Source: Cliona cf. orientalis
Lineage: Eukaryota; Porifera; Demospongiae; Clionaida; Clionaidae
Assembly: GCA_963930775.1 (NCBI GenBank)
Contig: OZ005697.1
Coordinates: forward strand, 1,178,001 to 1,242,000
Direction of reading: 5' to 3'
Length of the DNA: 64,000 nt
Every line of letters begins with the position of its first letter. Position 1 is the stretch's first letter. The notes below the pieces were generated by a model. That model saw nothing but the letters and a program-made list of their open reading frames with translations, was not told where the DNA came from and did no database searches. Shown piece by piece: positions 22,290 to 33,074 of this stretch. The position numbers and the translations under genes are program-made.

Positions 22290-23710
22290 GATTTACATGT
22301 ACAGGGTTCCACTGGGGATCAAAGCAGAACAAAGCTTAGCTACCCCTGTCCTAAACAGGATATTATGCTGATACTATATAATAATTGTATTTCTGTATGC
22401 CCTTCACTATGTACTCTTTTGTCAATTAGAGCAATACCACCCTAGCTATCCTCTGCCTAATCTAATCTACATCATCATCCAGAAAGCTGCTAAACCGTGG
22501 GCCTGCAGGTTGATCCTCTGTCCTTGATCCCCCCTCTCCCCTCCCCAAGTGAATTGAAATTAAATTGCCTGACTACACTACCAGGTGACATGTACAACTG
22601 TACATGTCACCTGGTAGTGTAGTCAGGCAATTTATACATGTCACCTGGTAGTGTAGTCAGGCAAGTGAATTGAAATTAAATTGCCTGACTACACTACCAG
22701 GTGACATGTACAGTTGTACATGTCAACTGTACATGTCACCTGGTATACAACTGTACATGTCACCTGGTAGTGTAGTCAGGCAATTTATACATGTCACCTG
22801 GTAGTGTAGTCAGGCAATTTAATTTCAATTCACTTGGGGAGGGGAGAGGGGCTAGTAAGGGGTGCACGTTCAGTTAACTGAACGTGCACCCTCTCTGCTC
22901 CCTTACTAGCCTAGCTGCATATCTATTATTATTATTATGATTATGGCTTTCCCGCAAATTAGAATCCTATAGAAAGAAGAATCCTGTTGAGTATAGGTAA
23001 CATTCCAAGGATATTATAACCTGCAGGAATACAATGTAGTACAATATGTCATGTAGCTATTAGCTATACTATTATATCACATGTCTGCCTTAATAGCACA
23101 TGCATGCCATGCACATGGAGAGCACGATCGTGGGTACTATGGCTAATTATGTATCCTGTCAGTCAGGAATTAGGGTACATATACAGGGTTAACGTTCTCT
23201 CTGTCTACTGGGGATCAAGGTACTAGGAGGAAGGTTAGCTACCCCTGCCCTAAACATGCAGGATCAAGGATATTATGCTGATAATAATTTTCTGTACGCC
23301 CTCCTGTGAGCTATACTCCTTGCCAATTAGAACAACAGTACCAACCCTATCCTCTGTCTATAATAACTACCTAATTAATCTAATCCACAATGTCACACAG
23401 AAACCTGCTAAACATGGGCCCAGGTCCCTCCCCCTCCCCCCCAAGTGAATAAAAAAAAATTGTCTACTAGCTACACTGTGTATCAAACTGCAGTTGAGCT
23501 GCCATAGTGATACGGTGATCATATCTCAAAAATGTCCCACTTGCGCGCAGGACTGCATGGATGGCAGAGTGCACCCTCTCAGTTTACCAGCTGCATTGCC
23601 AATAATGGCCTCCCCCACAAGTTATTGATAGCTAGAATCCTATTGTAATATTCCAGGGGCTATAGGAATAGCTACCTTAGTACCACATGCCATGCACATG
23701 GAGGGCACTA
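22290..23710 (+). repeat. Diverged direct duplication of about 0.5-0.9 kb
   Basis: A block from about 22300 (ACAGGGTTCCACTGGGGATC, GCTTAGCTACCCCTGTCCTA, GGATATTATGCTGAT) recurs from about 23186 in the same order (ACAGGGTTAACG, TACTGGGGATCAAGG, GGTTAGCTACCCCTGCCCTA, GGATATTATGCTGAT, CAAGTGAAT). ATGCCATGCACATGGAG occurs in both units, near 23107 and 23688. The first unit is enlarged by the palindrome. Confidence 0.65.
22530..22913. repeat. Large palindrome built from TGCCTGACTACACTACCAGG units
   Basis: The left arm from about 22530 (CTCCCCTCCCCAAGTGAATT, then GAAATTAAATTGCCTGACTA) is mirrored by the right arm ending near 22850 (AATTTCAATTCACTTGGGGA, then GGGGAGAGG). Between them the unit TGCCTGACTACACTACCAGG plus TGACATGTAC occurs several times in both orientations. 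A second perfect 32-bp palindrome centred on GTTAAC follows at 22860-22891, flanked by inverted GCTAGTAAGG / CCTTACTAGC. Strong potential for cruciform structure. Confidence 0.85.
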
Positions 23711-26525
23711 ACAGTGGCAGTGAGGTCTTGTACGTACTATAGCTATATATACAGCACAGCTAAACATTAGGCTGGTGCTTTCCCCCATCACAGCACTGCA
23801 CTTGTTACCTAGGTAACTAGTGACAGAATATTCCCATTATAGTCTCAAACAGGTTCATGTTAGTGTACACAGTGACACTGTGGGCAACATGCTCAATGAA
23901 AAAGAATGTAAAAGAATAGGTACTAAGTCAGTTATATGGCAGCCACGTACTGTCTTATGCTGGTCCAAAGACAGATGCCTGCCATAATATTATAACTATA
24001 ACTTGTTGGCCATCACCTAGCAACGTTAAGCAAAATTCTTATAGGGCAAATTGCCGGCTACCAGAGGGATATGGGTGATCACAGGGTCTAGGTCATGGCT
24101 AATTGATGACGAGCGGGGGTCATGGGACAATTAACAAAATTAGTTTAAGTAATTGCAAGACCTTAATTGGGGTGCATTCCACCATGCATCCAAATTCAGG
24201 TCTTACAACGTATTAATACTCATTGATATCCGATATATACATACAGTCAATGCATGAATATTGAATTCTTGTGATCCCATAATAATATAGCATTTTGGCT
24301 ACGATTGTCAGTTGTAAACTTTCGATCAGTTTGGTCCACACATATGCTAAAAATCAGAACAGAAAACCACTACAAGGGACATTGCTAGGGTATCGCTTGT
24401 ACATGCATGATGACTTAGCACTAGATGAATGAATCTGCATGGGTCATGCACATGCATGTACTACAATACTTCGAAGAAAGAGAAAACTTACACAGCAAGT
24501 GCCAAAATGCACATGAATAGTATAATATGTAGTCACAGCATTCCTTGTGGGTATAATTTTATAGTGTATGGGTAGTATACACATGTACACCACTTGCTGT
24601 GAACTAGAGGTTTAGCTTAAGCTTGTAGGGGTGCATTAACCAGATTACAATGTTAGCACTAAGGTACATAAGTTGTCCTGTAGATAGACAATGCATGTTA
24701 AGTAGGGCATTAACAATCCAGCCAGAAATTATTATTATTATAATAATTATTATATTGCCTGGGCAGGTACGCTTTGTCTATGTTAAGTTCGGTATAGGCT
24801 ACAACATCAAAGTACATTAGAACTGCTTTGCAGCAGTAATAAAAAACCATTATCATAGGACAATTTGAATATTACAGACCTAGCTATCTAAACCAGGAGT
24901 GTTTATGTTAGCTATGCATACAATCAAAGTATGCTCATCAAACACATTGTTAGCTTGAGATGGTTGATCGATAGTTGAATTAAAGTTACATAATATGATA
25001 ATATTGGGAACTATATAGTGCTTCTCTTTCACGGGTACAGGTAGCTACAGACATGTACAGATATGAGTCATGAACATATGCATGGAACGTGCTTGGTTCC
25101 TGCAGTAGCTATATCCAATACAACAATAATTATGTGGTCGACTGTATTGGGTTTCTCTTCACTTTGTTCTGTGACTATATAGCTCTACACGGATACTCCC
25201 CCCCCCCCCCCCCCCCACTGCATACATACATGTGTAGCTAACAGCTGCTTTCATGACTGACCTTGACCTTTTGCCATACCACACAATGCAAGTAGTGTAC
25301 CACAATTAATATAACTGCTGAGTGGCCACTATCTAGAGGGAGTAGCTATAGCTAGGTCTTGCTACGTGCAGTCTCTCAGTCTGGTATGCAAGGAAATTAA
25401 GGGCGTGGCCTCCTCTAAAAAGGCGGGCGGGGGGGGGGGGGGGGGACAGCTCCCCTTGTCTATTTATATTAAGCAAGCTCAAGTGTGGTGGCACTAGAAT
25501 TTTAAATACCTTAGGGCTACGATTATTTACGGGAACAAATTAATCTTAGCGGATTTTGGAAATAGTGCGTTTAGCGGGTACTCAATCATTTTAGCGATTT
25601 TTCAAAATTAGCATTCTATTAATTTTATTCAAAATTGTTGAAAATTTTAATATGCATCCGCGGGTAAAAATATTAGCAAAAAGGGCAAATCGCTAATTCA
25701 TTAATTTGCATGGTGTATGCATCCTAGCAACGGTATTTTATTAACGCATTACTGTTTATGTGTTTATAAAGTGTAAGGGCAAGTGTAGATGTGCCGTACG
25801 TTGCTAGGATTGGATGTACACACCAAATGAAAATGTGATACCCCAGAAGTTAACGTTTTTGTTAAGTTGTAAGATCTCTCAAATTAAGACAACCAGTTTA
25901 TATTATAGAGCACAGACACATAGTAGCACATCAATGCATGCAGCAGCAATAATAAAACTAGCCTAGCGACCAGAGTAATTATTCACAAGTACATGTAAAA
26001 GACTTAGTAATTACATAACACACAAGTGGCATTACTTGACATGGTAACTGTTACTCAGACAAGCATGCATACTTGCTTGCTCGCTTGCATAATAATATTA
26101 TCATGAGATGCAAACTCTTGTGAGCATAATAATAATAATTATTATTATTATGTTGAATTGCACTATATTGTGCATGTTAACAATAACCCTGCAAGCTAGC
26201 TATTATAGCTAGCTAGCCTAGTGATGAAGCAGAGTAACCAGGGAATTAATCAGCAGACTCATATTGTCATACCTCTGTTGCCATAATGTTTAGCTAGTTC
26301 CATCAGTGTTTAATGGAACATGGAGCTAGCTGGCTTCAGGTACTATAATATATTATATATATGGCCTTCACGGGAGACTGCATGGCTGCATATGTAACCG
26401 CTATATATAATAATATTATTATTTTTGCATGATCCCGATTACGTTACATTGTTTTGCATGGTATCGCATTTCTTTTGAGTGCCTAGCTACGGCTCGTACT
26501 AGCTGTACATACAATGATATGCATG

Positions 26526-26830
26526 ACTATATATTAGTTAGACACTGTTTAGGAGGTTTCTATGTGATTTAGAAGACCGAAGGACTCTATATAGAATCCC
26601 GAGCGAAGCGAGGGTTCTATGAGAGCCCTGAGGTCTTCTAAATCACATAGAAACCGACTAAACAGTGTCTAACAAGTTTAGATCATATAGTTTTGTATTG
26701 CTAAGAGCCAGAGGGCAAACTTGTAGGTGACTATGAAAATCTTGTAGGTGACTATGAGATATAGATACCTGTCAGTAGCCAATCAAATTGCAGTATTCAT
26801 TACAGCTATGATCTAAGAGCCAGATAGACA
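26526..26830. mobile_element. Hairpin element with TTAGACACTGTTTAGGAGG ends
   Basis: TTAGACACTGTTTAGGAGGT and TTCTATGTGATTTAGAAGAC are mirrored by GTCTTCTAAATCACATAGAA and CTAAACAGTGTCTAAC within about 150 bp, around a short loop containing CCGAGCGAAGCGAGGG. Related copies are near 18690-18800 (half) and 32648-32770. The right flank (GACTATGAGATATAGATACC, then TTACAGCTATGATCTA) also occurs inverted near 18649-18720. Confidence 0.75.
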
Positions 26831-27067
26831 CCAGTTAATTGCATGGTACTCGTGCGGGGCACTCTCTATGCCGTATCGGATATCCTAGCTATACCATAGT
26901 ATACACACAACATTATAGTAATTATTATTATAAGTACATGTAAAGAACATTGCTTTCTCGTGGTTGTGTGGTTACAATAGTACTACAGTTGTGTCGTACA
27001 TAGTATACCTGAACACACGGTATAGGCCCTGATCCATGTCACACTACATGATCAATACATAAATACC

Positions 27068-27230
27068 GTAGGTCGGGTTTTAATTGTGAGTATCTATTAA
27101 TTGCGAATTGCGAGTTTTTCTACGTTTCGCAATTAATAGATTCGCAAACATGAATGTGCACGTATACTACAGTACGGTACGGGGTCGTCCATCGCAATTA
27201 TAGGATTCGCAATTTGGCCTGACTTGACTA
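27068..27230. repeat. AT-rich inverted repeat with TCGCAATTAATAGATTCGC blocks
   Basis: Begins TACCGTAGGTCGGGTTTTAA and contains CTATTAATTGCGAATTGCGA facing TTCGCAATTAATAGATTCGC, and later ATCGCAATTATAGGATTCGC. Looks like another small inverted-repeat element; borders uncertain. Confidence 0.5.
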
Positions 27231-27243
27231 GAATGCAATTATT

Positions 27244-28015
27244 AACGCTCGGCGCATGCGCACGAGCGTTACAGTACTCAGTTTGTCTGTCTGTTACCAC
27301 TCTACGGCGTGCGTAAGGTATTTATGAATAAAATTGAACGTACCAGCCAATTTTGCGCCGAACTCCAAAGGTTTTCAACTAAGGGATTTCGTTAAAAAGC
27401 TTTCTCTCACGAGTTATAGCTTATTCTTCGTTTTAGCATACCAAAGTCAGCCATTTTTCAGTTCCCAGTGTCGTAAACTATAGCTAAGTCCACTTCGTAT
27501 ACTACTTGTATAGCCCTAGCGCATGTGCGTTAGTCTATTAATAGCACTAGGTTAAATTTAGCTCCATTTGCCAAGAGCTTACGTAACCAAGTCTGTAGTG
27601 TGGTTTGTATGCGTAAACAGCTAGCTATAAGCTACATGTAGCTACAACCACTGCTGTAAACCAGGTCTGTAGTGTGGATGTGGTTGGTTTGATATGTATG
27701 TGTGCACACAGCCAGCTGGCTGCAGCCACAGCCACTGCTTGCTGCACTCCTGATTGGGAACACCAAAGGCTTACAAGCCCTTGGGAAAACCTTGTTGCTT
27801 TGCAGAATACATGCATGCTTTCTCATTGGACAATCACTTCACATGACAAGGGAATATAAGCGCCAGATACTTAATTCAAACTAAAACTTTTCACAATGTA
27901 TGCAGGGTGATGGTTCCAAATAAACAATTGAATAATTTTCCTAGGGTACCTCCTATTATGTTTGTATATGGAAACCATGCACCAGATCATGGAGATGCTC
28001 TACCGCCGAGCGTTT
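27244..28015. mobile_element. Inverted-repeat element with AACGCTCGGCGC ends, related to the 2121 copy
   Basis: Left end TAACGCTCGGCGCATGCGCA, right end CCGCCGAGCGTT, followed by GGCACCAATGGTGTTCATTA as in the copy in XAB2 intron 6. The body is non-coding and contains a duplicated CAGGTCTGTAGTGTGG / AAGTCTGTAGTGTGG block near 27590-27680. Confidence 0.65.
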
Positions 28016-28335
28016 GGCACCAATGGTGTTCATTAAACTATGCAATTAAAACCCGTCCTACGGTATACATACCACTGTACAAGGCTTTGTAGCTCCTATA
28101 TTTCACATGCACCCAGGTCCCTATGCACAGAAAGGTGCTTTTTTTCACTACTGCGTACATCTTTGCATGTTTTGGTGTACATATTGATTAAACTTATCGG
28201 TGTAATTATTGACACAAGGGGACATGGATTTTGATATACAGCAATTAAAACTCGAAGGCTGAATAATAATAATTAGCAAATCATAAACAAAATTTATGGG
28301 ATTCGTAGCTGTCTCAGCTGCTGCACAGCTAGCCG

Positions 28336-29347
28336 CTAAACATAGAAACCGAGAGCATCAAGCTGGTTGCCACAGCGACCAAAGAAGCCATACACCACAC
28401 CGTGAACAGTAGTCACATTTCCCATGAATACTTTTCCAAACGGTCCATATAGCCTGACCGAGCCTTCGGAATCTGTCGTCTCCATTTGAAGATAGTCAAC
28501 AACATGGCTTGGACCTGAAGAAATGTCTACTCGAGTTATCCACTCATCCTTATCGAAGTCGAGAACGCCATCATACTGAAAGTTATCCCGACTCAGCACT
28601 CCATGTAGGACGGTAGATATAGCTCCACTTGGTAACAAATATGTAACTTGGATACCGTTTATCACTGAGCCATAGTTGATGAGAATATTTGTAATCTTAA
28701 ACGGTTTTTCATTACCGAAGAGAAAATCGTCAAAACCATCGCCCCCTTCCCCACCAACCAGATCGGTCTTCTTGTACGATGCTCTAGGGGTTGCCACTAC
28801 AGGATTTGGGTCGATGTAAAGTCCTAGAGCATCCAAGACTTGACCAGCTCGTCCAAAAACTCCAATAGCAGTACCAGTTATAGAAAACGGTTTATCGGAG
28901 TCACCCCCCAGGCCAAATGGCCCATAAGTGGAGGGTAAGCCCCCGATCATTGCTGTGAAGAGAGTCAACTGACTGATGTAGCCATAAGTGACCTGAGTCT
29001 TGCCCTCGATGTGCACGATAGTTTCCCCTTCTTTAAATTCAATACGCTTCTTGGTACACTTTACAGTGACTCCTCCGCCGTGTGAAAACCCGATAAAAGT
29101 CTTTCCATCCTCCAGTGTGTAGTTGACCTGTAGCCCATCAACGGCATCTCCATAGCAGACACTGAGAGAGGCAATTCGTACGATGCGTGGAACTATAGCA
29201 GTGATGCCATCGATCGTCGAATGGGTCACCTCCTCCGGGAGATCCAAAGAGTGGGGAAGCATATAGTTCATGATGTTCCTCCCTACCCTGACCTGCTTTG
29301 AGACAGTGAAAAGCCACTATCAAGAGAGAAAGTACTGTTTTATCCAT
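28336..29347 (-). pseudogene. Double jacalin-like lectin 3, interrupted by a 4-bp tandem duplication
   Basis: The coding strand starts at 29347 with a signal peptide (MDKTVLSLLIVAFHCLKAGQ) and reaches LFGSPGGGDPFDD, the conserved start of domain 1. A duplicated ATCG/CGAT at about 29209-29216 then shifts the frame. After the shift both domains are fully open to the stop at 28336 in the second frame (GITAIVPRIVRIASLSVCYG through GQVLDALGLYI, then domain 2 ending NQLDALGFYV). An internal Met at 29271 in that frame would give a protein without signal peptide. No intron fits. Either a very young pseudogene, an allele, or an assembly error. Confidence 0.7.
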
Positions 29348-29809
29348 TGTTTATATTGCTATGTCAGCGTAGTAGACTGTGTACAATAAAAAATATTATG
29401 AATTTTAAAGATATTGATCACGCGACGGAATACAATTGAATTCAATGGTGTTTTGAAGAAATTCATAGTTTGTAAAATTTGTTGTTGCTGCTGCATGACA
29501 CTGTACGTAACAAATTTGACATAGCTAGCTGATTTAACTGCAGAATGAATTGGAATGCATTCCTCAAAATGACGCCTAAATAATATAAATTCATATTACC
29601 TCCCATATTGTCTCGCGTGCGAGACTAGACTACCCATTAGCTACCCTGTATGTCTGACTCTTTGTGATTTCTGTGACTGGTCATGCAATATGACTATAGG
29701 GCAGCACCCTACTCTTGCTTTTGACACATCATATATAGGCTGTTTCTCAGTTGAACATTATTATAGCTAATAATGAGCAGCTCCAATCCATAACTACAAG
29801 TTATAAGTT
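29348..29809. other. Spacer between lectin 3 and lectin 4
   Basis: About 460 bp, AT-rich. Must contain the lectin 3 promoter and the lectin 4 3' UTR. GTCTCGCGTGCGAGAC (29611-29626) is a perfect short palindrome. Nothing else recognised. Confidence 0.5.
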
Positions 29810-30817
29810 TCAAGTGTAAAAGCCAAGCCCAGTGAGTGCAGTGACACTGTGATCCGTGCCCACTCGTCCATAGAAACCGTACACCGTTCCATGTACTGTA
29901 GTGATATTCGATTGGGGCACATCACCAAATGGTCCGTATACTCTCCTCACACCTCTCAAGTCCAGCGTTGAAAACACGAGATAGTTCACAAATAACGAAA
30001 AGATTGCCAAATCAGTCTGCACTATCCTTTCACCGGGATTGCTAAATCTGATTGCATCATTGCGGCTATTATTAGAATTTAGCAGTCCATGAGAAGCAAT
30101 GAAGAGTGTTCTGTTTGGAAACTGATAGGTAATCGCGAGTCCAAAGATGTATGCACCCGAGTTTATGGTAATGTTCAGCATTTCAGCTTGACCTACAGAC
30201 AGCGCGGGATAATCGTCAAACACAAGCCCAAATATTCCCCCTATCATTTCGGTGCGGTTGTAGGTGGGAGTCTCCAGTGGATTTACGTAGGCACCAAATG
30301 CATTGAGGTATTTGCCACTTCTTCCGAATAGTCCGGTGATGGAGCCTGATAAGGTGAAGGGGATATTACAGATGCCTGCGTCTCCAAAAGGTCCATACAC
30401 CTTAAGACTTCCCTTTGAATTGCTTGTATAGAGCTTAAGCATGGTGATGAAGCCATACGTCGGTTCAAGTGTTCCTGTGATACGTTGAATTCGCTCGTCA
30501 TTATGAAATTGCAAGACAGTTGAATTCATTCCGGCAAAATGTTGGTCTATCATTCCGTGAATGTCCCCAGAAAATTTCCCACCATTTTCAAGCAGGTATG
30601 TAGCCTGGATACCAAACACGAAAGGTCCATAAGCAATGCTCAGAGACTGCAGTCCGGCAACAGGTGGCGTGACTGTTATGGTGCCATCATCAAATTGTTT
30701 GCCCAGCTCAGAGGAACCAAAGAGTGGAGATTGAGCTGATGTGATAGAGTCACCCAGCACTGCACGATGGTGTAGGTGTAGGGTAGTGAGCACCACGAAA
30801 AGTGTTCCAGATAGCAT
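29810..30817 (-). CDS. Secreted double jacalin-like domain lectin 4 (intact, intronless)
   Basis: 335 residues, one exon. A signal peptide (MLSGTLFVVLTTLHLHHRAV) is followed by two jacalin-like domains. Domain 1 starts LFGSSELGKQFDDG and ends GRSGKYLNAFGAYV; domain 2 starts GLVFDDYPALSVGQAEMLNI and ends VTALTGLGFYT. The GxxxD loop of domain 1 reads GKYLNAFG, with Asp replaced by Asn, so its sugar preference may differ from lectin 1. Predicted to be secreted. Starts 256 bp from the divergent transferase-like gene 2, so the two probably share a promoter region. Confidence 0.85.
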   Translation of the reverse strand: MLSGTLFVVLTTLHLHHRAVLGDSITSAQSPLFGSSELGKQFDDGTITVTPPVAGLQSLSIAYGPFVFGIQATYLLENGGKFSGDIHGMIDQHFAGMNSTVLQFHNDERIQRITGTLEPTYGFITMLKLYTSNSKGSLKVYGPFGDAGICNIPFTLSGSITGLFGRSGKYLNAFGAYVNPLETPTYNRTEMIGGIFGLVFDDYPALSVGQAEMLNITINSGAYIFGLAITYQFPNRTLFIASHGLLNSNNSRNDAIRFSNPGERIVQTDLAIFSLFVNYLVFSTLDLRGVRRVYGPFGDVPQSNITTVHGTVYGFYGRVGTDHSVTALTGLGFYT

Positions 30818-31073
30818 TTATAGTTCTTCAATTGCATGCGAGCCGCGCCGCCACTCGAGCATAGTTTTGAGGTCAGAGGTCGGATTTAATCACGTTCTGA
30901 GCATGCGCAATAGATTTTTCGAGACGACATCCGGATCGCGGCTTCACGTTACACGCACGCGTACGGGTACGGTGCGAAAATACTTATTGTGCCGTCATGC
31001 TGTGCAAATTTATAAGAAGTTACACCATCATACATTATCCAGCCAGGGAGCAATCTCTGATTGACTTACCACG
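30818..31073. promoter_or_regulatory. Bidirectional promoter between lectin 4 and transferase-like gene 2
   Basis: 256 bp between divergent starts. Contains GAGCATGCGCAATAG near 30898 (NRF1-like GCATGCGC core) and GC-rich ACGCACGCGTACGGGTACGG near 30953. No TATA box evident upstream of either start. Confidence 0.5.
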
Positions 31074-32192
31074 ATGCAGTATCGACCGAGAAAATCAGCA
31101 CTACTCGTAACGATTGTCGTACCGGTTGGAGTTCTACTGGTACTGTTCACCATCCGCTATCAGTATCTCGTCGTTCACAAACTTGGCGCTGCCGATCCGC
31201 CTGTATTCGTCTGTAATTTGTCGCACTCGCCCAGTATCGACAGCTGGGATGGGTCCAACACGCTTCTCGTCTACGCTGGACGCTGGAAATTCCTAAGGAT
31301 CCTCTTTCCATACGTTTACAGAGAACTGAGACAAAACGGAGGCGTCCTGGACAGAGTTTGGTTCATGATGATAAACTATGACAAAGAAACGCTAGACAAT
31401 TTGTCACATCTGACAAAAGTGGCAAACGCACTTTTAAAGCGGGACGTTTTCGAGATGCACTTTATGGGAGGCAATCCAGGCACGCTACTGCCGGATATAA
31501 AGCGGTATCCAGCCCCTTACTATGAAATTTTCGCCGAACTGGTGCAAGATACCTCCCACAGGTACTTCAAGATCGATGATGATATTGTTTACATACACCG
31601 AGGTACATTCAAGAGCATGCTCGATGCTAAGAATTCTCGCTGCTGTCTGTTGCATTTTGCGAATATCATATCCAACTGGAGATGTAACATTAAACACCAA
31701 GAATTGGGTGCTTACGAAAGTGAGGAAGTTAATCCCAAGAAATTAAAATTCGGTTTTCATCCGAATGCCGAGTGTGGTTGGAAGTCCAAGGAGTGTGCGG
31801 AGCTCACTTTGAGGACATTTTTGCACCACTATCATCGAGGACAGCTAGAAAAGTACCAATTCAGTGGCGTCGAGTTGCTCCAGAAAAGAAAACGCTTTTC
31901 CATAAATCTATTCATGCTGGACAAAGATGTGATTGACATCAAGGCGATGCTCGAAATAGGAAAAATTTATTCGGACGATGAGCAATGGTGGACGGTGACT
32001 TATGCCGGGAAATTTAAGCAGCCCAACTGCATTGTGGGCGGCGGACTAGTGGTACATTTTTCTTATTTTCCGACATACAAGGAAATGTTGAAATCGGGCC
32101 TGCTGAGAGAATTTGAGGCAATTGTTCAAAAAGAAGTGGGAACACTGATGGAGGAGAAACTATGGAGAACTTTGAACTACTCAGGAAGGTAG
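31074..32192 (+). CDS. Type II membrane glycosyltransferase-like protein 2 (intronless)
   Basis: 372 residues, paralogue of the gene at 20652. An N-terminal anchor (ALLVTIVVPVGVLLVLFTI, about residues 9-27) is followed by NTLLVYAGRWKFLRILFPYV, RYFKIDDDIVYIHRGTFKSM, NAECGWKSKECAELTLRTFL and NCIVGGGLVVHFSYFPTYKE. The stem between anchor and domain is about 30 residues shorter than in copy 1. All motif residues of the DDD site are kept. Substrates unknown; a Golgi role in glycan synthesis is inferred from topology and the DXD-like motif. Confidence 0.8.
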   Translation: MQYRPRKSALLVTIVVPVGVLLVLFTIRYQYLVVHKLGAADPPVFVCNLSHSPSIDSWDGSNTLLVYAGRWKFLRILFPYVYRELRQNGGVLDRVWFMMINYDKETLDNLSHLTKVANALLKRDVFEMHFMGGNPGTLLPDIKRYPAPYYEIFAELVQDTSHRYFKIDDDIVYIHRGTFKSMLDAKNSRCCLLHFANIISNWRCNIKHQELGAYESEEVNPKKLKFGFHPNAECGWKSKECAELTLRTFLHHYHRGQLEKYQFSGVELLQKRKRFSINLFMLDKDVIDIKAMLEIGKIYSDDEQWWTVTYAGKFKQPNCIVGGGLVVHFSYFPTYKEMLKSGLLREFEAIVQKEVGTLMEEKLWRTLNYSGR

Positions 32193-32283
32193 TTATAATA
32201 ATAATAATAATAATGGCAACAGGAAATAACTTCTATTAGATCCTAGTTGTAACAAATACCGTTATCTGATTGGTCAGGAGCAG

Positions 32284-32497
32284 GTACCGCATAGTGGGAA
32301 ATTTTCGAGGGAGAAAACTTTCATGGATCGGTAGGAAAGGAGAATTTCGTGGAGAAAACTTTCACATAATGTTAAAACTGGTCGCATAATGGGTGTGGCA
32401 TGCCTAGAATTTCGTGGAGAAAACTTTCGCAGATGGCTGAAAAATCGCAAAATTCGTGAAAGTTTTCTCCCTCGAAAGTTTCCCGCTATACGGTATC
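32284..32497. mobile_element. Inverted-repeat element (AAAGTTTTCTCC family), complete copy
   Basis: Left end TACCGCATAGTGGGAAATTT, then TCGAGGGAGAAAACTTTC. Right end GAAAGTTTTCTCCCTCGAAA, then GTTTCCCGCTATACGGTA. The ends are inverted over about 35 bp with few mismatches. Relative of the sequence in XAB2 intron 11. Confidence 0.75.
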
Positions 32498-32647
32498 TAT
32501 TTCCCATAGTAGATCCTATTTGTAACAAATGCTGTGATCTGATTGGTTGAACTGTAGTATCTATCCTTCATAAAAAAAAACCTTGTAAGCTCCATAAAAA
32601 AACCTGGTAAACAAAGCTGTTGGGCATTGTTGCTAGGATCTAAATTA

Positions 32648-32770
32648 GTCGGTTTCTACGTGATTTAGAAGACCTCAGGGCTCAGTAGAACCCTCGCTTC
32701 GCTCGGGATTCTACATAGAGCCCTTCAGTCTTCTAAATCATGTATAGAAACCTCCTAAACAGTGTCTAAC
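32648..32770. mobile_element. Hairpin element related to the 26526 copy
   Basis: GGTTTCTACGTGATTTAGAA and TTCTAAATCATGTATAGAAA face each other around a loop containing CCTCGCTTCGCTCGGG; ends in CCTAAACAGTGTCTAAC. The left terminal TTAGACACTG part is missing. Confidence 0.7.
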
Positions 32771-33074
32771 CATTATTTAGTATGTCATTGATATTGTTAT
32801 GACTTTTAGACTGAATCGGGATCAGAAGCCTGACACATCTTCCCATCTATTAGGTATGACACTGTAGATTCAGTTTCAATATAATATCAACTAGGACTTT
32901 GTATGTTCTACTCTTCCAGTATACTATAATAATTATTATAGTATTAATCATTACTTATTAGTTGGAGGACCTGCATACATATATATGCATGTATATTATG
33001 AGATGTAAAGCTGATGAGTTGGGAAAGCTCAAGCTAGGCTTTGGGGGAAAGCTGCATATATGATGAGCTATTTA

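Larger units (their letters stand above)
21882..28335. other. Gene-free repeat-rich interval between the two lectin/transferase cassettes
   Basis: No open frame or exon chain worth calling in about 6.4 kb. It holds inverted-repeat elements (22043-22265, 26526-26830, 27068-27230, 27244-28015), a large palindrome (22530-22913), a diverged tandem duplication (22290-23710), homopolymer runs (C near 25198-25217, G near 25427-25445), and an inverted AT-rich repeat near 25505-25720. Short open frames at 27625-27884 lie in one of the elements and look random. Confidence 0.7.

Noticed and set aside
22530-22913. Regular repeats resembling a CRISPR array
   Set aside because: The units alternate in orientation and have no unique spacers of constant length; the context is eukaryotic.
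27625-27884. Overlapping short open frames on both strands
   Set aside because: They lie within the inverted-repeat element at 27244-28015 and show no family features.
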